Below are positions 1 through 9,200 of a stretch of 16,494 nt of DNA, piece after piece. The notes beneath the pieces were generated by a model. It was given only the letters and a program-made list of their open reading frames with translations, did no database searches and was not told where the DNA came from. Within the stretch, counting starts at the first letter, position 1. Each line of letters opens with the position of its first letter. The translations under genes and the position numbers were made by a program. Source of the stretch: Bacteroidales bacterium GP3 (GTDB lineage Bacteria; Bacteroidota; Bacteroidia; Bacteroidales; Muribaculaceae); the NCBI GenBank assembly GCA_001701075.1, contig DAAK01000230.1, positions 1 to 16,494 of the forward strand, written 5' to 3'.

Positions 1-240
1 ATCTGATTTGCAGTTTCGCTGACTTGCGGCCGGTTTCTGCACCGACTACCTCCACTGCGTAGATACCGGGGTCGAGAGCGATTCGGACTTCCTCGTCGAA
101 GCCATCTGCCTTGGCCACCTCGCGTCCCAGAGTGTCGAAGACACGGACAGTCAGTTCTCCGCAAACTGCCGGAGCCGTCACCACTACCTCATGTCCTATC
201 GGTCGGATGCGGATAGTGCCATCCTCAATCTCAGCTGTAT
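1..240 (-). other. C-terminal Por-secretion-like (type IX) sorting domain of the giant protein
   Basis: These bases encode the last ~80 residues seen. The pattern is a short beta-sandwich: VRVFDTLGREV, then a charged turn, then LDPGIYAVEVVG, then a basic end reading GRKSAKLQIR. This matches the general shape of type A sorting tails, which direct proteins through the type IX secretion system to the cell surface in Bacteroidota. Many gut Bacteroidales carry similar tails although their use of type IX secretion is less clear, so surface delivery is an inference. The final residues and stop lie beyond the window edge. Confidence 0.65.
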
Positions 241-3200
241 CAATACCGCTCGTCAAGAAGTAACGGCCACTCACGCTGCCTGTCATCTCCAGTTCAAAAC
301 CGTCATACAGTTGGGTTTTCTCGCCCGTTGTGGTGTCATAGAGCATATAATCCTCAAGAGCAAGACCCTTAAACGTCACAACCGTCACAGAATCCGTGGG
401 AGCCATCAGACCAACCTCCACGCCATCCGCATCCGGCGTCTGGTTGATAGCTGAAGCCATCGTCCCGGCTACGGTGTATATGCGGCGGATGCTCTTCTGG
501 TTGGAATCGTCGATCATCTCCACATCCTCCGAAGCCACATAATCCTTCTGCGCCTCCGGCGCAAGACGGATTATCGCCATGCTCTCCTCCGTCGAGACGC
601 GGATGATGTCATTTGAGAGCTCCGCTCTACGTTGTTCGTTTTGCGTGGCGCGTTTTGCGTTTTGGGAAGCAGCGGGAGCTTTTAGGATCGGAGTGCCGTC
701 GGTAGCGGTATAAGGCTGCACCGCCATCATAGCGGGGGTGAAGTTGATGGTGAGTTCCTTAACTGCAGAGGTTGCCTCCACGAAGAAGCCCTGCATCGGA
801 GGCAACTGAGATAAATTAGTTGCATTCCGTTCCGTCATATTTGTAATAAGGCTTTCCAAATCAGTTCCTGTCATAGAAGCCGCGACTTGTTCAGTTTCTG
901 TCAGCAACCAGAACTTAGGCTCAATTACACTGGAATTTGCAGTCAGGAAGGCAGCCATGTCAAGATGCGCCATGAAAGGATTGCCGACGAGGAATAGCTT
1001 GCCTGAATTCTTTTTCGTAAGAGTAACTGTGGTTGCAGTTCCTTCAAAGAGCTTCCCTTCCTTGGTGCGATTCAAATCTCTGTGATTAGTTTCGCCGACA
1101 TTAGAATTGCCATCAGTGAAGTAATTGTAGCTTGTGTCAGCTTTCGGGAAGCGGAACTTGACATAAGTCTGGGCAGCCGGTTTCATGGTTGTCTCTTCTC
1201 CTTCAGTCGTAGTAGTGGGTTGGAATTTATCAAGACGAGTCACATCTGTCTTGACCGAATAACCCGCTCCAGGAGCATACTCCTCAGTCACGTCGTTGTA
1301 GACATGGCTCCAAGTGCTTGCGAGGGCAACGGTTTCGGTGTCAGTAGTTATATTATCATGGATAGTGTAGACAGTTTCGGAGCCCTTGTCCCAACCGCGC
1401 TGGTAGACAGCGGGCTGGAAACGGTCATTGATAGTGGTGCTGTATTCGATATCTTTGAATAGCTCGGTGTTTTGGCGCCCATCTGCTTTCGGCAGATACA
1501 TATCGCCGGCTACGACGCCGTAGAGCGGCGAGGCGACGGTATACCAGCGGTGAGGAGTCATCTCCATGTCCACCCACGCCTTCTGGTAGTCGAGGTTCTG
1601 TTGGTTGAGGATCTCCGCGTTGGAATCGAAATGAATCTCATCGCAGGCATTCGCATACCATGGACGGCAATAGACATTGTTATTGCCATCATAAGTGACA
1701 GCCGCCATATCATACTGTATATTCAGAGTCGGGTGATAGCTTGAAGCCGCAACCCCATTCGCATCTGCATCTACGCTTTCAGTTCCATATATAGCCGTTG
1801 CGGCCTTCGGAGCAAAGTCGGTCCAGACATACGAACCGGTAGCAGAAGTATTGCCATTGGCCACAGTAATAGTGGCAGCATCTGTAGCTGCACCAGTCGC
1901 AGTATTGCTATGTCTACGAGCTGCGAGTTGCGGATAGGAAGTTCCTGCGGGGATTATCACCTTCGTAAAGTCAAGAGGGGCGTAAGAGAATTCAGTATCA
2001 TTGGAGCCAGCGTAAGTGAATCGGGTATCAGTTCCCTTGCCATTAGGGGTAGTGCCAGTAGCCAAGAGATCGGATAATTGTACGCGACGCCAGTTATCAT
2101 CATTATTCCAGTTGAGGGAAGAATCCCCGGTCCATATCTGGTATTCCGGAACTACTTTGATTGTGAAGTAAGTCTCACCGTGGCAAGGCATCGACTCCTC
2201 ATCAATCCCATTCAAAGTTACACCTGTGTAGTCTTCCTCATAGGGGAATTTGAAAGTGTAGAAGTAACCTTCATGGAATTTCATATCCGTATCATTGAAA
2301 GTGATCTTGACGTTATTGAAAGTCCCATTATTTTCCGCTTCAAGAGAAATCTTACCTCTCGGTACAAGACCGAAATCGGAGTCATAGTTGTTTACGGAGT
2401 TGGTGCCGTTGTCACCGGTTCCAGAGTTGTCACCGGGTTCCTCATCGGCCTGGGTAGCGACACCACCATTGCCGGAAGAAGAGGCACTTGGAGCCTTGTT
2501 AGGATTCTTATACTCCACCTGACCAAGCTTACGGTAGTATGGGTCATTTGTTTCTGCCAAGTAGCAGAATGGGTCGCCCTCCACAGTCTTGAAAGTATTG
2601 ACACCTGTAGTGGCAAAATGAAGTCCACGAAGCGGCATCGTCAAAGTCTCAGTATTATAATAAGTAGTGAGATAAGTACCTAAATTGATATTATCCTTAA
2701 CTTCTGTGTTTGCAGGTACAGTCCATTGCGTCCCATTAGTTGTACTCGACTTGTCGGTATGCTTGAGACCCAAACGGAGAGGCACAATATCCATTCCGGC
2801 AGGATAAGTGATGCCAGATGCAAAACCATTATTCATATGCGGAGAAGTGTTGCTGACGGTAATCTTCACCTCTGTAGGTTCAACGCAGACAATGTATTCC
2901 TTAGTAGTCAGTTCATTCTCACTGTCGATAGGAACAGCAGTCACATAGAAATCCTTGTAATTGATTTCATAACCTTTATCATCCTTAATAAGATTTCCAT
3001 ATTCATCCCTATCAAGTTTCAGGTTCGGGAACACATAAGAAGCCTGATAGAGCTGAAGCTTACCTTGCTCATACAAACCTTTGAGATATTCCTTCATTCC
3101 TTTTGTGTACTTAGTGATGCTTGCATCAGTTCCTTCTTCTCCAGAAGCCGGCACATCCCAAGTAGTGGAAGTAGGATAATCATCCCTGAAGTAGGCAAGC

Positions 3201-6200
3201 ACTTCCCAGAGCGATGTCTTAGTTTCGCCAACAGTCATTTCAGCCTTCATGAAATCCTCATAAGTGCCGGCATACCAGTCAAGATATGGATTTTCCCAGA
3301 ACTTATAATAATCATCAGGACTATAATTATTATCATTCGGATTTATCGGATCAAGGATGTTTTTGTTTTCTCCTTTTTCCTTACGATAAAGATTAAGCTG
3401 CACCACCGGCCGCTGGTTTTCGCAGCAGGTTATCTGGTCGTCATCCCCATAGAGGATACCGTCCACAACCTTCTGTGCAGCCTTGTTGAGGGTGAATGAT
3501 GCCATCTGGCAACAGCTTGTGCCGACTTTGAATGCCTCGGCAATTGTTATATCATTTACCGCTGATAGAGTATAATTAGTTACGTTATTTCCGGTACCTA
3601 TACCAAATACATCATTATTATCAAATTGACCGATTACTATTATGTAATCTCGTTTCTTCGAATCCATAGGAGGTGTAGAGATGAAAGAAATGTTTCTCTC
3701 CCCATACTCATCATGCTTCATTGCACGATTAGCAGGCACTCCCGTGCCAGGAGCAGGATCCCCTTTGTAGTTTCCTTCTTCCCATTCCAAGTTACCGTCA
3801 TAATATGTATTGAAATATATGGTACCCCATGGAATTTGTTTGGTTTTATTAGCCTCAACTTGAGCAGCATCTGTGTCGAGATGCATGTGCGGATAATGCA
3901 ATACTGATTTTGCGAAGGCCGTTCTCTGGATATTTGCTATACTATTTGTCGGATCCGTACTGGACTCATAAGCATTATTATATTCCTCATCATACTTCTC
4001 CTTGTCAAGGATAGCATATTGGATGCTCTTATAGGCACCATCAGTAGCATTCTGAGGTTCATTTATACCTAACGATTCCATAAGTGCATCATAAGGGAGA
4101 CGAATCTCAACCTGCAGATTTTCATCTGTAGCTTTGCTGTTGCAGATAGGCTTAGCCTGATAAGCCTCCACACGTGGAGGAGCCACATACGCTCTGATGT
4201 CGTCGATGGCATAGTCAGCACCCCATGAGCTGATAGCGTTATTTTCAAGCACGAGAGAATAATTGAGAATAGCCTCGTTTTGTTCCAACGTTTCTTTCAC
4301 ACGCTGGATATTGGGCACGAACGAGAAGTAGAAATGCATCCAGTCGCCCTGCTTGCCATCGCGATGCACCACACCCATTGAATTGCTGTAATTTGGCACA
4401 TAGCCGGTCTCGAATCCTCTCATTTGGACTCGACGAGTAACTTTTGCGTTCTCTTTAACAGTACCATTCGCATTAAGGTCTTCCGTGATATTCGCATAAT
4501 AGTTCACGATAATGTTGGCAGTCTCACGCTGGTGGTCGTTGAACTCATTCACCCAACCTGACACATAAAGTGTAGAACCGGGACAAGGATCATCAATTTC
4601 TATTTCCACCATATCTCCTGGGTCGGAGGCTGCGTTCACATAATAGAACATACCCTTCTGCCCTCCGTTGGTATTATAGAACAGACGGTCGTAGACGCCA
4701 CGCTGCGGAGAAGAAGCATTAATAGTTGAATCCACTGGATTTGTTGAGGCCTCCCGGCGGGTTGCAGCACTGTGATAAACAGTAGCGCTCGAATGGTCGG
4801 CAAGACGGAAGATATTGTAGTCGCCCACCAGGTCGTAGCCGAATCCATAGTTTGAGACAGTCCAGTCAAGTGGCATTTTCAGATAATTGCCTGACTGAAG
4901 TCCTTCCGCCATTTTTTCCTCAAACTTATCAGCACCTCCTCCAGTGTATTCACCTTCGGTGGTGGAGAGCTGCACATTTTCAACTTTGTAAATAATTGAT
5001 TTCAATTCATCATCAGTAAATAATGCCCCTGCATTTTCTTCTGTGGATTCCTTGAGAGTCGCAAGATTTGAGAGAGAGAACCGGTCAAAGTTGACAGCCC
5101 TACGTGTAGGCACGTTGGGATCGCTATTGAAGGTATGCTCAAGGTAATCCTCCGTATGAGTGTAGAGCACATTAGAAGGATTCAGATTCTTAAGCCTGTG
5201 TTCCGGCACGAACGAAGCTTCACTTTCCGGAAGGAAAGTAACCTCATATTCAGCGACTATCAACGGTTTATTGCTGTCATCGCAGAGTGTGATGATATCG
5301 CCATTCTTATCCTTGCCATAAAGTCTTACGAGATACTTACCGGCCTTTGCATTCTTTCCCTTACAATAGATAGCACGCGCAAAACCTCGGTTATCTGATA
5401 CCCAGTCGACTCCATCTGCGCTGTCTGCAAGTGTAGTGGATATAATTGCTCCAACATTGGTATAGAAAGACTTGTCGTAAGGAGTGAATATTCCCACTTC
5501 CTTAGTTTGCCCGGTTGGTTTTCCATCAGCTCCTAAAATTTGCACAGTCTCTTTGAGGGCATAGGAGGCATAGTTCGATGCATCAAGGGAGCCGGCATAA
5601 GTCATGAACTTCGATGCATCATAGGCCTCGATATCGTAGCTGCAGACACGCACATATTCGAATTCATTTGTTCCTGCCTTTTTCCTCTTGTAGAAATAAG
5701 ATGACTTGCTGGCATTGTCGCCGTTATCCAAATCATACTCACTTCCTAAAGGCATAGCGTAGTCAAGACGTATGGTGAAGTCAGCACCAGCACGCGCTGA
5801 GATATATCTGCGGTGCTTGCGGTTATATTCCACATTGGTCTCATAGTCCTTTGAGAAATCCTCTGCAAATTTGCTTGCATCCTTGATGTGGAAAAGGTGA
5901 CGGTATGTAATCGTCGGCTCCTTAATTTTTTTATTATTGTTATTTACTATGTTCTTGGAGGTGTTATCAAAAGTAAACCCGAATCTTTCGCGGAAGTTGT
6001 CTAACTTATCTGTTATTCCATCTTGGGTCTTGTATACGAAGTTAGAGTCAACCAGACAGATGGTGAAGTCTGCCGCTATCCATTTGTCGGGCACCTTACC
6101 ATCTACAAGGTCTTTCTGACCGAAATACACCGAACCGACTGTGCCGGGACCTCTGTTGATTGGGTCAAGAAGGATACTGCTGCCATAGTAGCCATTGCTG

Positions 6201-9200
6201 GCTGTCTTGATCACTGATTTCGGATCAGTGAAGAAATATAGATAATCCGGTGTCCCGTCGGTCTGATAGTCATACCATCTTACAAACTTATCCTCATAAT
6301 AGGATGTGGAGTGGATATCAGAATATGGATAGAGGTCAACACGCTTACCAGGGAGAGTATATATATCATGCGTTACTACATAAGTTGCCTGTCGATCGCC
6401 AACAACCTTACTACTCTCTGTTTCGTTAAGTCCATCGGAATCATCGTGAACTGTTCCGGTGATAAACTTATTCTTGGCAATATTATTAGCAGAAGTACCT
6501 ATATCCGAACCGTTTACTTTATTAATAAATGTTTCAGTCCAATTGCCAGCCCACCTGTCAGCAACCGTATAAAGCGATGCATTTCTATTTACTTCTTGAT
6601 TGAGCTTATCTTTGGTCTTACGCACATAATAAGGCACAGGGTCATTGATCTCATCAGTAATACCTTTAGTATGCTCCCAAGCGAATGTGCTCAATTTCAA
6701 TCCGGAGATTCCATCTCCACGGTCGCTCTTCCTGAAGTCGAAGAGTCGGTCGTTGTAAAGCACGCTATAGTCAAATTCGTCAAGATTGATTTTCGGCATT
6801 TCGAGGTATGCGCGGATTTCGGCAAGAGCGAAGTTCTTGTCGGTGGTATTTTCATTTGAGTTGCCATTAATACAGGAGGCACTTTGAATCCTTACTCTCT
6901 TCCATGATGGGTCGACATCAAGTGAGAACAAAATGTCCCCTTCCGCATCAATCAAGGGCAGAATCAATGTCTTCCAATCAGTCGTTGTGCCCGTAGGATT
7001 ATCTTCGGTCAGACCGCAATACTTGATTTCCATCGGGAAGTTCAACTTTGCATTGCGAGGACGCGTGAACTGCACAACCATATTTATATAGCCATTCTTT
7101 AGAAGACCGCCTGATGATAAGGCTCCATGAATTCCGTTGTTTCCTTCATCTTTGTGTAATTGAGGCAAGAGAAGATCGATGTAAAAATCATTCTTTACTC
7201 GTTGGCTTTCTCCATTAAGTTGCCATTCGGAATTAGCATCACCGTCAAAGAGCGTGGCTCCGGGATTGGTATAACGGCTTTTTTCGAAATTTTTGACCGC
7301 TGTTTCCAAATCTTCACCCGGATAATTGCCACGGACGCCGTTAGCCTCAATCTGGAAACGTGAAATCAACGGCATCACCCAATTTGCCCCGATATTCGAA
7401 TTGACATTTTTCCATGGAATTAGTTTATATAGACCCACCTCCGTGAATTCAAGAGCCGGCACCTCGACATTAGTTACATTATTTGAGGCATCCTTGGTCT
7501 GCATGATCACATTGTGGTCAGAGGCATTGCGGGTGCAGTAGAGGCGCAGGGTCTTGCCACCATTTGCTGCATTCAATATCTCGACCCTCACAAACTGGTT
7601 GATACCAACATTTTGGTCATATGCATTCTCCTTGTGAAGTGCCTTGCTCATTTCGCTGTAGCCGCCCAAGGCATATTCACCTTGCTGCACTTCGTTGCCT
7701 CCACCCTCATTAATGGTAGCCACACGGAAACGCATCGGGGCAGCACCCGCAGGAGCCCCGGATGCACCGCGACGTACATAGACATAGTAGACATCATCCT
7801 TCTGTGGGGCTTCGGGCAGAGTCAGGTCGAAGTAGTTGTAGCCCATCTCCGAGTCATCGGTTACGGCGGGATCCACTTCCATAATCTCCACCCAGTCCAC
7901 AGTAATATCCCCGGTCATGGAGCTGCCTGGTTCAATCACACAGTAGCCGTTGCCATTGATATTAAAGTCATAGAAATCAGCTTCGATGGTTTGCCAGCCA
8001 ATCTTATCAATAGAAACAGTCTGCCTCTGCAGATAGGTGTCGTCACCAAGCTTGATGTTGAAATCGCCGGTCGCTGCATTGTTCAAATGCACCTTTACGC
8101 GATAGTTTGTCTGAGGCTTAAGGGTGAGGTTTAGCAGAGCCTTGACTCCTTTCTTGGTGCTCTCGCAATAGAGGACATTCTCCCCGTTGATATATTCAAA
8201 TGAGGTCTTGCCGTCATTGGTGTCAGAAAGGTCATTGTAAAGGTCATCTTCTGGTTTGAGTGCTGTGTAATCAAAATATTGGTTATTCTCGTCTTCGGTT
8301 GATGATTCCAATACCATGTCTTTTATATAAAGAATATTTCCTTCCTTATCCCATCCATAATGGAAGAAATTGATGAAATTTGTGACATCTGTGATATAAG
8401 GACCAATCGGCAAAGAAACTTCTACAAAGTCCTCACCATCTATCAATTTTTTGTCAAAATAACCAAAGACATCGTCATTCCAGCCAGTTTTGAGTCTTTG
8501 ATACTGCTGATAGTAGGTCAAGTCAAGATCCTCCCCTTCACATTTCATTTTGGCTTTTAGAGTATACTTCCTTCCTTTTTTGAATGTACCGTGGTAGATA
8601 GACACTTGTTGATTATCAAATTTTTTCCCTTCTGCATCTATATGTTTGATAATACCCACACCATTTTCAACTATAACTTTACCGGCCTGCGCAAATGGCC
8701 ATGTCCCTCCAGATAGGTCAACTAAATCTTCTTGTGTTTCTGTAGTTGCAGGAAGTTCGAGCACTCTGATTGTGCGGAATTGAAGATTGGCGGTCAACCA
8801 ACCGAAGTTACAATTAAGTATGGCATTCTCGGTCTTGTCTATATTCACACCCTCTTTGTTGAAGATATCATTTGGATTGATTTCCACACTATGCACCTGC
8901 CAGTCAGTTGTGAAATTTATCAAGTCAGTGTCAATCCAACTCCATGGATTTGTTATACCTAATGCCAATCTGAAAGAACCGGACTTATTGCCCTTCACTT
9001 CAACCTCGACACGATAACTTTTACCCTTTTCAATAGTAAGGCCAGTCAGCAATGCAAAGTTTTTCCAGATATTGTAGTTATTGGGGTCGTTGCCCGTGCC
9101 ATCGTCTTTGAATGTGATGTAACCCTTATGATCCTCTGCAGTGTCCTCACTCGTGTCTTCATTACTGTACACAGGGTCATAACCCTCATACTTATAAGCA

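Noticed and set aside
2078..3499. Plus-strand reading frames of 201 and 257 codons
   Set aside because: Both are antisense to the continuous giant coding sequence, which carries recognisable motifs across this stretch.
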